Source: Gillisella vitis
GTDB lineage: Bacteria; Pseudomonadota; Alphaproteobacteria; Rhizobiales; Rhizobiaceae
Direction of reading: 5' to 3'
NCBI GenBank assembly: GCA_009744235.1
Contig: WPHV01000021.1
Span: 1 to 37,791 of the forward strand
Length of the DNA: 37,791 bases
Shown here piece by piece: positions 1-7,992 of the stretch (position 1 is its first letter; every line of letters starts with the position of its first letter). The position numbers and the translations under genes are program-made. A model generated the notes under the pieces. That model worked only from the letters and a program-made list of their open reading frames with translations, was not told the DNA's origin and did not search any database.

Positions 1-84
1 CGCCAGATCAGTTGATGGCATTCCTGCAGTCACTGTGATTATGCGCAGCTCGGTTGACCCCGGGCTGCGCAGTCTCAGGCGATC

Positions 85-267
85 TCACCGCGAGGTGGCC
101 ATAATCTCCCACGGATCATAATCGTTGATGATGGCGTCTTCATCGCCGTCATACTCGGCGGAAGGCATGACGCCGATCTCGCCATCGATTTCGAAGAGGG
201 TGACCGGGACCATCAGGGTCCGGGCAAGATCGAAAGCGTGGTTCTGTGCGAGGCTGAGATCCGACAT
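85..267 (-). CDS. small conserved-type hypothetical protein (60 aa)
   Basis: A 60-residue acidic protein with no signal peptide or membrane segment. The middle reads as alternating hydrophobic strand-like stretches (LMVPVTLFEIDGEIGVMPS) followed by an acidic tail ending in DPWEIMATSR. The start at 267 is chosen because GGAG lies 6 nt upstream (274-277); an in-frame ATG at 279 has only a badly spaced AAAGG. It resembles small unnamed proteins I associate with rhizobial plasmids, but I cannot assign a function. No neighbour is close enough to suggest an operon. Confidence 0.6.
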   Translation of the reverse strand: MSDLSLAQNHAFDLARTLMVPVTLFEIDGEIGVMPSAEYDGDEDAIINDYDPWEIMATSR

Positions 268-806
268 GTGAGGCTCCATCCTTTGGCGGGGCCAATCCCC
301 GCTCGATGGCGCCCGTTCGATCCGGACCCGGCCGCGGTCACCTCAGCGGCGCAGCCAGAGAGGTCGCAGCTTGTCTAGCGAACCCTTTGGGGTTGACCGT
401 CAAGGACGGGACTGGATTAGGGATGCCAGACAAGAGAGCTGGGTCGGAAACTCCGATGGGTGGAGCATCTTTGCGCTCGGCCTGAATTGACCTGCCGCTT
501 ACTGATCAGGCGACCGGCAGGTTCCGATACAATGAAGGAGTTGGACGGTTGCTGTTTGCCCCTTTCCGAAAGGGAAACTGTGCAGCAACACTCGATGGTG
601 TCAGACTTTCTTCGTGATTTAATGCGTGAAGGGTGAAAGCCCGAAGGCAAAAGACTCGCGCGCCAAAGCCCGACAGGGCACATTAGCCTAGACTGTGGAG
701 GCCTCGTTCTCGCCATGTGCAACGATCGCGAACGACACGTCCGTTGTGTCGGAATCTGCTCGTTGATTTCAGTTTTGTCTTTCGGTCCATCGATGAAGAT
801 CGAAGG

Positions 807-838
807 CTGACCAATATTTAGATATAAAAATTGGTCAG
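807..838. promoter_or_regulatory. upstream inverted repeat, probable AbiEi operator 1
   Basis: Perfect 9-bp inverted repeat: CTGACCAAT at 807-815 and ATTGGTCAG at 830-838, with a 14-nt AT-rich centre. The same half-site recurs exactly 52 bp downstream. Streptococcal AbiEi is known to bind paired inverted repeats cooperatively and repress its own operon. By analogy this is inferred to be the distal operator. Confidence 0.6.
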
Positions 839-852
839 TATTCATGCACCGA

Positions 853-880
853 TTGCTAGTGACCAAAGTTTGTATATAAT
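853..880 (+). promoter_or_regulatory. abiE promoter
   Basis: A perfect -10 hexamer TATAAT (875-880) lies 16 nt downstream of a -35-like TTGCTA (853-858), placing the transcription start near 887 and giving a short leader before the abiEi ATG at 905. The -10 element sits between the two half-sites of the second inverted repeat, so bound antitoxin would block polymerase. Confidence 0.6.
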
Positions 881-889
881 CTTCGGTCA
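860..889. promoter_or_regulatory. promoter-proximal inverted repeat, probable AbiEi operator 2
   Basis: TGACCAAAG (860-868) and CTTCGGTCA (881-889) form an inverted repeat with 8 of 9 matching pairs. It uses the same TGACCAA half-site as the upstream repeat, and both half-sites are displaced by 52 bp, about five helical turns. It encloses the -10 box. Confidence 0.6.
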
Positions 890-904
890 GAAGGTAGGAC
901 AACT

Positions 905-1645
905 ATGCCGGATCCCACATCGGACACTCTCGAACGTATTCACCAAAGGATTGCCGGGGCGGCACCTTCGGGCGTCTGGTCGCGTGCGGATTTCCTGGAT
1001 ATCGCAACACCGAACGCTGTCGAAAAGGCGCTACAGAGGCTGGCCCGCCGCGGCGACATCCGACGCCCTCATCGTGGCCTCTATGACAAGCCGGGTATCA
1101 GTCAGCTGACCGGCAAGATGGTTTTTCCGCCACGCGCTTCTTTCATCGATGCGATCGCACGGCGCGACAAGCTTCGTGTTTGCGTCGACGGCATGACGGC
1201 TGCCAATGATCTTGGCCTGACGACGGCCGTTCCGGCCAGGTCGACGATCTATGCGGACACATACCCCCGGACCATTGAGATCGAGGCCAATGCCGGTGAC
1301 ACGCAGGCCACGAAACCGGTCATCTATATCCTAGACTTCAAGCGAATTTCAGCAAAGACAGCTTTCTGGGCGGGCCGGCCTGCTATGCGGGTAATCCAGG
1401 CCCTCCACTGGTTTCGCGATGAGCGATCCAATCTGGAGACCATCGTCGATGGTATCGTCCGTTATCTGGTACGAAGCCCGAATAGGCAGCCGATCGTCGA
1501 GGATCTGCGCGAAAACATCCACGCCATCCCTGCCTGGATGTACCAGGCAATAGAAACGATAACACGCGACCCGCGGCCCCCGGTGGATGAAGACACTCCA
1601 ACGGACCAGGATGGGAAGGATGAACATGCGCCAGAGCTTCATTGA
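905..1645 (+). CDS. abiEi: AbiEi-type antitoxin (DUF6088 family), type IV toxin-antitoxin system
   Basis: A 246-residue protein with an N-terminal winged-helix segment (about residues 20-62, ending RRGDIRRPHRGLYDKP), typical of the antitoxin/repressor of the AbiE family, followed by a C-terminal domain of about 160 residues. In known systems the winged helix binds the operon's own promoter while the C-terminal domain counteracts the nucleotidyltransferase toxin without a direct protein complex. The ATG at 905 follows TAGGA (895-899) at 5 nt. The gene overlaps the toxin gene by 20 nt, so the two are translationally coupled. The last 20 or so residues are Asp/Glu/Pro-rich and probably disordered. 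Assignment rests on family resemblance plus the adjacent toxin. Confidence 0.85.
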   Translation: MPDPTSDTLERIHQRIAGAAPSGVWSRADFLDIATPNAVEKALQRLARRGDIRRPHRGLYDKPGISQLTGKMVFPPRASFIDAIARRDKLRVCVDGMTAANDLGLTTAVPARSTIYADTYPRTIEIEANAGDTQATKPVIYILDFKRISAKTAFWAGRPAMRVIQALHWFRDERSNLETIVDGIVRYLVRSPNRQPIVEDLRENIHAIPAWMYQAIETITRDPRPPVDEDTPTDQDGKDEHAPELH

Positions 1646-2723
1646 CGTCCTTCGCTCAAGCACCGACGAGCAGAGAGCGCTGTTCTCCGCCGCTGCGTCC
1701 GATCTGGAGACCCGGGCCGAGAATATTGAGAAGGATCTCTACGTCTGCTGGGTGCTCGACTTCCTGTTTAACCGACGGAGGGACGATGCTATCGGACTTT
1801 ATTTCAAAGGTGGGACCAGCCTCAGCAAGGCATATGGGCTGATCCAGCGTTTTTCCGAGGACATCGACATCGGCATCTACAAGGCGGACCTGAAAGTTCC
1901 TCTCGAGGCCGACATTGCGGCGCTCTCCTCCGTCACTCAACAACAGAAGGCATTGGCGGAACAGGTAGACGAGGCAGCACGGCATTACATTTCCGGGCCA
2001 CTGAAAAGCTTACTCGACGAGGAAATTGCCACGGTCGAAAGAGAGAGCGGACAAACAGGACATTTCACGCTCAGCTTCGGGTACGATTCCTACCGGAAAA
2101 AGGAAGCGCACGACGTTCTGGTTCTGGGATACAGAAGCGTCTTTGATACGAGCGGCGGCTATGTCGAGGCGGCGGTGCGCATCGAAGGCGGAGCACGCCC
2201 GGATCCGGTGCCAGCCGAGATGCGGCAGATTACCCCCTACATCGCATCGGAAATGCCAGCCGGTTCGGATCTCACGATCTCCAATGTGATTACCGTCAAA
2301 CCGGAACGGACCTTCTGGGAAAAGGTCCTCATTCTTCATGCCATGACGGAAATGACCGAAAAGCGAAACACGGACCAGAATGCGGAAAGAAAGGTCCCCG
2401 ACCTCAACCGATATTCTCGACACTACTATGATGTGCACCAAATTTGGACGCATCCCGACTACGGGAAGGCGACCGCATCCATGCTCGATCTTGCCGAAGC
2501 ATGCCGGCAGCACAAGGAACTGATGTTCCGCGCGCCGGACCATTGTTATGATCGGGCAGTACCCGGCAGCTTCCGGCTGGTGCCGACGGTCGATATGCGT
2601 AGGAAACTGGCGACCGACTACGAGAGAATGTCGGCCATGATCTTTGCGACACCGCCCAAATTTGAGGCCGTCATGACAAGCATCGAGGATCTGGAGCGTT
2701 TGCTCAACAAGGAGCCGGTATGA
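1626..2723 (+). CDS. abiEii: AbiEii-type nucleotidyltransferase toxin
   Basis: A 365-residue member of the AbiEii family of DNA-polymerase-beta-like nucleotidyltransferases, the toxin of type IV toxin-antitoxin / phage abortive-infection systems. The signature is visible: GGTSLSK at about residues 62-68, then RFSEDIDIGI at about 75-84, supplying the G-S motif and the paired acidic metal ligands. Further conserved-looking segments are the VKPERTFWEKVLILH stretch and the late YDVHQIW. Frame-compatible ATGs exist at 1587, 1611, 1620 and 1626. The one at 1626 is preferred because GGGAAGGA (1613-1620) precedes it by 5 nt. It overlaps abiEi by 20 nt and the next gene by 4 nt (ATGA). Some family members act as general toxin-antitoxin pairs rather than phage defence; sequence alone cannot tell. 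Confidence 0.88.
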   Translation: MRQSFIDVLRSSTDEQRALFSAAASDLETRAENIEKDLYVCWVLDFLFNRRRDDAIGLYFKGGTSLSKAYGLIQRFSEDIDIGIYKADLKVPLEADIAALSSVTQQQKALAEQVDEAARHYISGPLKSLLDEEIATVERESGQTGHFTLSFGYDSYRKKEAHDVLVLGYRSVFDTSGGYVEAAVRIEGGARPDPVPAEMRQITPYIASEMPAGSDLTISNVITVKPERTFWEKVLILHAMTEMTEKRNTDQNAERKVPDLNRYSRHYYDVHQIWTHPDYGKATASMLDLAEACRQHKELMFRAPDHCYDRAVPGSFRLVPTVDMRRKLATDYERMSAMIFATPPKFEAVMTSIEDLERLLNKEPV

Positions 2724-3031
2724 GCACGAAACCCGCCCTCGAGAGCGCGCCGATCGCTGTAGCGCACGACGTCCTGCGCCATGGAGAATCGGTTGCGGCG
2801 GCCTCGGAGGCGGCACACGTCAGTCGCCGGCAACTCCACAGATGGTTTTATCGCCATCTCGGCATCGGCGTCCAGGAACCAAACCGGCGCGGGTTCGGTT
2901 CACGCCTCACCGAACGGGTGGTACCTGCCTATTTCAAGGGGACGGCAGCCACGCGATACCCTTCAGACGGGGTGGAGTACGATCTAAAAGGCACTGCGCG
3001 ACCGGACGAGACCGACCGCATACAGGATTGA
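2720..3031 (+). CDS. small HTH-like protein translationally coupled to abiEii
   Basis: A 103-residue protein whose ATG overlaps the abiEii stop (ATGA at 2720-2723), strong evidence for translation as a third cistron of the abiE operon. Residues about 20-50 (GESVAAASEAAHVSRRQL, then HRWFYRHLGI) read as a helix-turn-helix of the AraC, Fis or transposase type. The rest is basic and then acidic, with no recognised domain. It could be a DNA-binding accessory of the abiE locus, or the remnant of a longer regulator, since an AraC domain would need two HTH motifs and only one is present. I know of no standard third AbiE gene of this kind. The following response-regulator gene begins 2 nt after its stop. 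Confidence 0.6.
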   Translation: MSTKPALESAPIAVAHDVLRHGESVAAASEAAHVSRRQLHRWFYRHLGIGVQEPNRRGFGSRLTERVVPAYFKGTAATRYPSDGVEYDLKGTARPDETDRIQD

Positions 3032-3033
3032 TC

Positions 3034-3429
3034 ATGGGACAGAGTTTAGACCGTCGCCGCGTCGCGGTCCTCGTTGTCGAGGACGAACCGCTTCTGCTAA
3101 TGGACGCAATGGACATGATTGAAGACGCGGGCTTCACGGCCTACGGCGCGGGCAATGCCGACGACGCAATCCACCTAATGGAAAAACATCCCGACATCCG
3201 CGTTCTATTCACCGACGTCCACATGCCAGGCTCCATGAACGGGTTCAATCTCGCACGCGCGGTACGTGACCGCTGGCCTCCGGTCTCGATCATCCTGGCA
3301 TCGGCACACGTCAACGTCACGGACGAAAAGGTGCCGGAGAACGGACTCTTCTTCGCGAAGCCATATCCGCCTGCAACAGTCGTGAAGGCGCTAAAAGCTA
3401 TCGCCGAGCATGTCACACAGTTTGGTTGA
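3034..3429 (+). CDS. stand-alone response regulator receiver protein
   Basis: A 131-residue single-domain receiver. The acidic pair E16-D17, the phospho-acceptor D61 (in LFTDVHMPG), the Ser/Thr switch position S90 and the invariant K109 (FFAKPYPP) are all present, so it should be phosphorylated. There is no output domain, and no histidine kinase is nearby, so its partner is elsewhere. The frame stays open upstream to 2842, but that part overlaps the preceding gene in another frame and does not resemble a receiver; the ATG at 3034 begins just before the first beta strand. It starts 2 nt after the HTH-like gene, so it may be co-transcribed with abiE. Confidence 0.85.
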   Translation: MGQSLDRRRVAVLVVEDEPLLLMDAMDMIEDAGFTAYGAGNADDAIHLMEKHPDIRVLFTDVHMPGSMNGFNLARAVRDRWPPVSIILASAHVNVTDEKVPENGLFFAKPYPPATVVKALKAIAEHVTQFG

Positions 3430-3647
3430 GGTCCTAGTTTGCACGGGTGCGTCGCGCGGTTCGGCCATGCCTGGGCGACGTATACGGCGACAGTCCAGTG
3501 GCTAATCTCCCCGACCCCTGTCGCTCGGGTCGCGAAGTTCGCCGCCGGAACGTCTTGAACCAGCGCGTTCGCAAAGTTCCGGGATGAACTGATGATATCA
3601 CCTGCAAAAGGTGGTTCTATCAACTTAGATTGCGACGCTACGGGGTT

Positions 3648-3839
3648 TCACTCCCGACGCAGGGTAGTGTGATCCGGACCGCACCAGCCTTTCTCCACGC
3701 AGTATTGCTCCGCGGCTTGAATGGCCGCGCGCTGGTTCGAAAACGGTCCTGCGAGAGTATGCTCCTCGCCACGGAAAGAGATGAGCACGCTCTTCGAAAA
3801 CACGTCGAATATTATGCTCAGTCCTTTTTCGTACCGCAT
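3648..3839 (-). CDS. small hypothetical protein (63 aa)
   Basis: A 63-residue protein starting MRYEKGLSIIFDVFSKSVLIS. AGGAGA at 3845-3850 lies 5 nt upstream of the ATG at 3839, which supports translation and this start over the longer frame from 3908. The sequence suggests a small beta-rich fold followed by a helix (NQRAAIQAAEQYCVEKGW), like small rhizobial proteins that carry an FxNQxxAIxAAE pattern. Function unknown. It is convergent with the receiver gene and co-directional with the chemoreceptor upstream of it. Confidence 0.55.
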   Translation of the reverse strand: MRYEKGLSIIFDVFSKSVLISFRGEEHTLAGPFSNQRAAIQAAEQYCVEKGWCGPDHTTLRRE

Positions 3840-3944
3840 TGATATCTCCTCATTCAATTGAAATCGAATATCCTCAGTTCGCAATCTACCGTCGCACAAC
3901 CGGTCCACGTGCGGTGGTCAAAGTCCGGGTTCGCAGGGATGGCA

Positions 3945-3976
3945 AATCTACCACCCGGCGAACCGAGCGGTAGATT
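3945..3976 (-). terminator. possible terminator downstream of chemoreceptor 1
   Basis: Perfect 8-bp inverted repeat: AATCTACC at 3945-3952 and GGTAGATT at 3969-3976, with a 16-nt loop, 30 nt beyond the chemoreceptor stop. On the minus strand it is followed only by a short T run, so it is a weak candidate. Confidence 0.3.
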
Positions 3977-4006
3977 GGCGAGCTGCTGGCAGCAGAGTTC
4001 AAGCTG

Positions 4007-5926
4007 CTAGTACTCGGCCCAGCCGCTGGATTTTGCCCCGCTGCCGTCACGTCGTGCACGCGCAGGTGTCACCGAGGGAGATCTGGCCATCATATTGGCT
4101 GCTTGCCGAAGGCGCTGGACGTGCGTGGTGGAGGTCCCGGCTCCGGCAAGTTGAAAGCCCGAAACGATTTCTCGCAGTCGTGAAGCTTCGGCAACGAGTG
4201 TAGCGCTGGAGGCGTTCGTCTCTTCGACCATCGCGGCGTTCTGTTGCGTGACCTGATCCATTTGATTGATGGCGGTATTGACTTCGTTAAGTCCCACTGC
4301 TTGTTCTCGGGCCGAAGTGGCGATTGATATCATGTGGTCGTTGACGTTGGAGATCGCGCTCTCGATGCTCTTGAGGGCTTCTCCGGTGTCACGCACGAGC
4401 CGGACGCCGCTTTCCACTTCGGAGCTTGATCCGCGGATGAGTTCTTTTATCTCCTTCGCGGCCTGCGCCGAGCGCTGTGCCAATTCCCTGACTTCCTGCG
4501 CGACGACCGCAAAGCCTTTTCCGGCTTCGCCAGCGCGCGCCGCCTCTACCCCCGCATTCAGCGCCAAAAGGTTCGTCTGAAACGCGATTTCATCTATCAC
4601 GCCGATGATACTCGCGATTTGGTTCGCAGAGGCTTCGATGCGCCCCATGGCGTTCACGGCGTTGGCGACCACCGTGGCGGAATGCTTGGCACTGACCGTC
4701 GCATGCGCCGCGGCTTCCCGCGCTTCCTCGGCGCGCTTTGACGAGTTTGTGAGGTTCGCGGTGATCTGGTCGAGTGCCGCAGCGGTCTCCTCAAGGGAGG
4801 CAGCCTGCTGCTCCGTTCTCTTCGAGAGGTCGTCGGCGCTCTGGGCAATCTCACGCGTACCGCCATCCAGAGCATGCGTGGTATGAGCGACCGACTCGAC
4901 GGTTTTACCGAGACGCATCACCGCCGAATTCAAATCGTTGCGAAGTGTTTCGAATTCCGCGGCGAAAGGTTCGGTGATCTGAAACGAAAGGTCGCCGTCA
5001 GCAAGACGGCGCAGGCCGTCGGCAATCCCGGAAGTCGCTTCAGCAAGGCGTACGTTGGCAGCTGCTTCCGTTTCCGCTTTCATACGGTCTCGCTCGGCTT
5101 CCGCCTGCGCGCGGTCGCGTGCTGCGGCCTCCTCCAACCGGCCCTTTTCAATGGCGGCCTTCCTGAACGTCTCGACGGCTTCGGCGATAGAACCGATCTC
5201 GTCCTTTCTTCCCGCGAAAGGTATCGCGCGACCGGTCTGGCCCGCAGCGAGGTTCGCAATGGAACCCGTTATGATCTCGATCGGCCGGGCGACACAGAAG
5301 TAGGCGAAGTAGACGATCACTCCCATTATGAGAACCGAGACGCCGATGGCGATATAGCTCGTCTGCACCGTCCAGCTGTATGATGCCTGGCTTGCGGTAT
5401 AGGCATCTTGTGCGCCCTTGGTGTTGAAGTCCACAAGGGCGTCGAGGTCTTCGGCGATCCGGTCACCGACAGGTCCCAGCTCGGTGCTGACAGCGTTGAT
5501 GGAAGCTAGAAGGCCCCGGGATTTGAAGGATCCGGTAATGCCTGATCCAGTGACCACGTAGCCGTCGAAGACATCTATCACGCGACCGATCAACGCTTCT
5601 TCCGTAGGGGTCATCGGTAGGCCCCTGTATAGGTCAGCCTGTTTCCGGAAGTCAGCGATCGCAGCCGTAATAGCGCCGTCGGCCTTCTGCAACTGGTCCT
5701 CAGACTGAGCCATTATGTAGTTTCTGTAAGCCAGTCGAAGGTCACCGAGCGCGACGTTCATTTCCTTCGCCGACGACACGCTCGGCAGCCAGTTTGTCGC
5801 TATACTTCCAACGTTGAAGTTTATGGCAGATATCTGTCCCACCGCGAATGTCGAAAACGCCAGGAACAGGATTCCCGCGAGTATCACCAACGATGGGAGC
5901 GCCGTCTTAATGCTGGGTCGTGCCAT
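4007..5926 (-). CDS. methyl-accepting chemotaxis protein 1 (four-helix-bundle sensor)
   Basis: A 639-residue inner-membrane chemoreceptor. Transmembrane segments at about residues 10-30 and 189-211 bracket a periplasmic helical region of about 155 residues (four-helix-bundle type, usually a small-ligand sensor). A HAMP linker follows (about 212-265), then a second HAMP-like helical pair, then the cytoplasmic signalling hairpin whose tip reads IDEIAFQTNLLALNAGVEAA. The C-terminus is a flexible tail ending SGWAEY, a plausible variant of the W-x-x-[FY] tether for the methylation enzymes. Start choice: ATG 5926 has AGAAAG about 6 nt upstream; ATG 5932 is also possible, while an ATG-less extension to 5998 is unlikely. 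An AraC-type regulator is encoded upstream on the same strand. No che genes are nearby, so it must use a chemotaxis system encoded elsewhere. Confidence 0.92.
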   Translation of the reverse strand: MARPSIKTALPSLVILAGILFLAFSTFAVGQISAINFNVGSIATNWLPSVSSAKEMNVALGDLRLAYRNYIMAQSEDQLQKADGAITAAIADFRKQADLYRGLPMTPTEEALIGRVIDVFDGYVVTGSGITGSFKSRGLLASINAVSTELGPVGDRIAEDLDALVDFNTKGAQDAYTASQASYSWTVQTSYIAIGVSVLIMGVIVYFAYFCVARPIEIITGSIANLAAGQTGRAIPFAGRKDEIGSIAEAVETFRKAAIEKGRLEEAAARDRAQAEAERDRMKAETEAAANVRLAEATSGIADGLRRLADGDLSFQITEPFAAEFETLRNDLNSAVMRLGKTVESVAHTTHALDGGTREIAQSADDLSKRTEQQAASLEETAAALDQITANLTNSSKRAEEAREAAAHATVSAKHSATVVANAVNAMGRIEASANQIASIIGVIDEIAFQTNLLALNAGVEAARAGEAGKGFAVVAQEVRELAQRSAQAAKEIKELIRGSSSEVESGVRLVRDTGEALKSIESAISNVNDHMISIATSAREQAVGLNEVNTAINQMDQVTQQNAAMVEETNASSATLVAEASRLREIVSGFQLAGAGTSTTHVQRLRQAANMMARSPSVTPARARRDGSGAKSSGWAEY

Positions 5927-6364
5927 TGTCATCTTTCTAGGTCGGCGCGCCCTGGGCGCCGTTGTTGATGCAACGCTGAAGTCATCTCGCTTGCACACTG
6001 GGCCGCGGGAGCCCGCGGCACTGAAATCAGATACTTGATGTACCAGATGGTCAAATTGCTCATGAAGTTGTACTAAAATGCTAACGGAAACGCCTTGTCA
6101 GCGCGCTCGACCGCCTTCTTCGCTTTCGGTATCAAACCTGCGCGTTAATTGTGTTTTCCGACTTCGATAAAAGAGATGACCGTCGGCTCGTGATGGCTGG
6201 ACCCTTCCTGGACCCGCGAGGTGAGGAGAGTCCGCAACGGGATGGCAGGTCGCCGGACCGCTGGCGGGCCACTGTACATTGACGCCTGAAGTGTGAGTGG
6301 CCTCCTCGGATCGCCAGCGCGCTGGGCCATCCGAAATGCAACGCCTGGACGGCTCGAAGCGCAG
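5927..6364. other. leader region of chemoreceptor 1
   Basis: A 438-bp gap without a supportable gene. It contains a strong GC hairpin, GCCGCGGG (6002-6009) and CCCGCGGC (6012-6019), about 75-95 nt upstream of the chemoreceptor ATG, and a smaller GGCGC/GCGCC repeat (5944-5960). On the minus strand TTGACC (6048-6053) precedes an AT-rich stretch and might be part of a promoter, but the spacing is poor. Confidence 0.35.
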
Positions 6365-7336
6365 TCAGCGCGTCCGTGTCTGTTTGGGAGTTTCGCCAAA
6401 CCGCTTTCGGTATCTTCGAGAAAAGTCCGCGTGATGCTGAAAACCCCAGGCATTTGCGATCTGCGATATGTAGCCTGGAGCGAAGCCTCGCTTGAGGGCA
6501 TCGTGGACGCGGTCAAGTCGACATTCGATAATGTACTGAACCGGAGTTATGCCTTTCGATTCCCTGAAAGCGATCTGCAGACTGCGAACGCTGACCCCTG
6601 CGGCGAACGCGATCTCGGACACGGTTATCGGACTTGCTAGGTTCGCTTCGATGTAATCGAGGGCGTTTCGAAGCACGCGGTTGTTTACCTGGTCGGCTGT
6701 TGGTCTAACGGCCGCCGTTGTTGGCCAGCAGGACAGCAGGTGGAAGACGAGCAGTTCCTCAACTATCGGAAAAGACAGCGGATTATGGTCTCCGTACTGC
6801 TGGAGGTTGTCGTGCAAGCGGATGAGCGCGGTCCTGAAGATGCGGATCTGAGGTATGTTCACGTCGACGACGGGCACGAAGCATGCGAACGTGCTACGTT
6901 CCTCACCGTACAGCGCCTGCATTTTCTGGAATATGCTCACGGATGCGATTGTACAGCTTATCATACTGGCGCTCCGGGAAGTCCGCTCATACTCCATATC
7001 CCGAAAAGGTATGATAACGCCTTGTCCCCGGTCGATGTTGACCTCTTCCCGACCGTCCTTACGCGCCAAGCCTCCGCTTATAGGGAATCGGATAGTCACC
7101 AGATCCGAGACAACACGGGGACGGGCCTCGAAACCTGTCGCGGACTCCGTTTTCCAAACACAGAAATCTCGAATTTTAGTCCCGCCGAAATTGAGACGGA
7201 CCGGCTCTCGACCAAGAGAAGTGAATCCAACCGGGCAGAAACTGTCTGACTGTAACCTATCGTTATCATCGTGGGTTAGGAGCTCGAAACGAAACCTCGT
7301 CGGAACCGTGTTCGCACCAGAATTCAAGACAGGCAT
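6365..7336 (-). CDS. AraC-family transcriptional regulator
   Basis: A 323-residue regulator. The N-terminal 200 residues fit the cupin-like AraC-binding domain (segments such as RFPISGG and the GQGVIIPFRDMEYE turn). The C-terminal 100 residues contain two helix-turn-helix units: SPITVSEIAFAAGVSVRSLQ, and the second around GYISQIANAWGFQHHADFSRRYRKRFGETP, the usual AraC signature ending. The ligand is unknown. It is transcribed in the same direction as chemoreceptor 1, 438 bp away, so it might control that gene. The start at 7336 lacks a strong ribosome binding site. Confidence 0.88.
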   Translation of the reverse strand: MPVLNSGANTVPTRFRFELLTHDDNDRLQSDSFCPVGFTSLGREPVRLNFGGTKIRDFCVWKTESATGFEARPRVVSDLVTIRFPISGGLARKDGREEVNIDRGQGVIIPFRDMEYERTSRSASMISCTIASVSIFQKMQALYGEERSTFACFVPVVDVNIPQIRIFRTALIRLHDNLQQYGDHNPLSFPIVEELLVFHLLSCWPTTAAVRPTADQVNNRVLRNALDYIEANLASPITVSEIAFAAGVSVRSLQIAFRESKGITPVQYIIECRLDRVHDALKRGFAPGYISQIANAWGFQHHADFSRRYRKRFGETPKQTRTR

Positions 7337-7643
7337 CGAAAACTCGTGACAAAATGCCCCTCACGACAGCGAGCAGATCAAAGGGATAGTAGGAAGGCTT
7401 TCTGGCCGTGACTTACCACCAATGCAACCAGTCGTCACTAACCGCCGATCATTGAAGCTATGCATTCAACGAAATTATCATAGTGAATGCGAAAACACCC
7501 TTAGCAGCGCGACAGGCAAACTGCGGGGCGTGTTGATGACCAACTCGCAGTTCCAGCCCCTCCGGACCCGGCCACCTATCCCAGCTGTACATAGCTACGA
7601 CCGAGGCCTGCGGGTTTTGCCAGACTGTCCATCGTTCGCCACG

Positions 7644-7913
7644 TCAGCGGGGCGGCAAGCGGCAAACCGACCTTTTGCTTGAACCGGATTCCCGGCAGCC
7701 GGAACCATTCGGCTGATATGTAAGCGTGCGCCTTGCGAGCTCATATCGGTAAGTCTCATACGGCGTGGACGGGTCTTCAGCGACAGCGCTTCGTAACGGA
7801 AGCTCTCGGCGGGCAGGCTGCCGATTGGACGGCGCGTGAGTAGCGATCGAGCTATGACGCTCGATCAGACCGAAGTTTGTATAGATTGCGAGAGTTCTAT
7901 CATGTTTCGGCAC
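7644..7913 (-). CDS. possible small protein (GTG start), uncertain
   Basis: An 89-codon frame with a GTG start at 7913 directly downstream of an in-frame stop. The translation looks more protein-like than random frames here: TLAIYTNFGLIERHSS, then EDPSTPYETYRYELARRTL. There is no clear ribosome binding site and no ATG. It may be a genuine small rhizobial protein or chance. The rest of the 655-bp gap 7337-7992 shows nothing I can name. Confidence 0.3.
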   Translation of the reverse strand: MPKHDRTLAIYTNFGLIERHSSIATHAPSNRQPARRELPLRSAVAEDPSTPYETYRYELARRTLTYQPNGSGCRESGSSKRSVCRLPPR

Positions 7914-7992
7914 GTACTACGTAAAATCGAAGTATGATGTTGTCTGGTGAACGTCATTGGATCATTACAGCAAGCATTAGGTCAACGGCTAA

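Larger units (their letters stand above)
268..904. other. intergenic stretch before abiE
   Basis: No convincing gene. The open frame on the minus strand (417-902) has an unstructured, Arg/Ser-rich translation and no ribosome binding site. The stretch holds a perfect 8-bp inverted repeat (ACCTGCCG at 490-497, CGGCAGGT at 515-522) enclosing a second palindrome CTGATCAG (503-510). It also holds a tight 7-bp inverted repeat (CCCTTTC at 560-566, GAAAGGG at 568-574). The abiE promoter and operator repeats occupy its right end and are listed separately. Confidence 0.5.

Noticed and set aside
417..902. 161-codon minus-strand frame left of abiEi
   Set aside because: Overlaps the abiE promoter and operators, has an unstructured Ser/Arg-rich translation and no ribosome binding site.
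2010..2816. 268-codon minus-strand frame opposite abiEii
   Set aside because: Antisense shadow of a gene with clear nucleotidyltransferase motifs; no ribosome binding site or recognisable domain.
2842..3033. N-terminal extension of the receiver protein
   Set aside because: It overlaps the 103-residue gene in another frame, is Arg/Pro-rich and unlike any receiver; the ATG at 3034 precedes the first beta strand.
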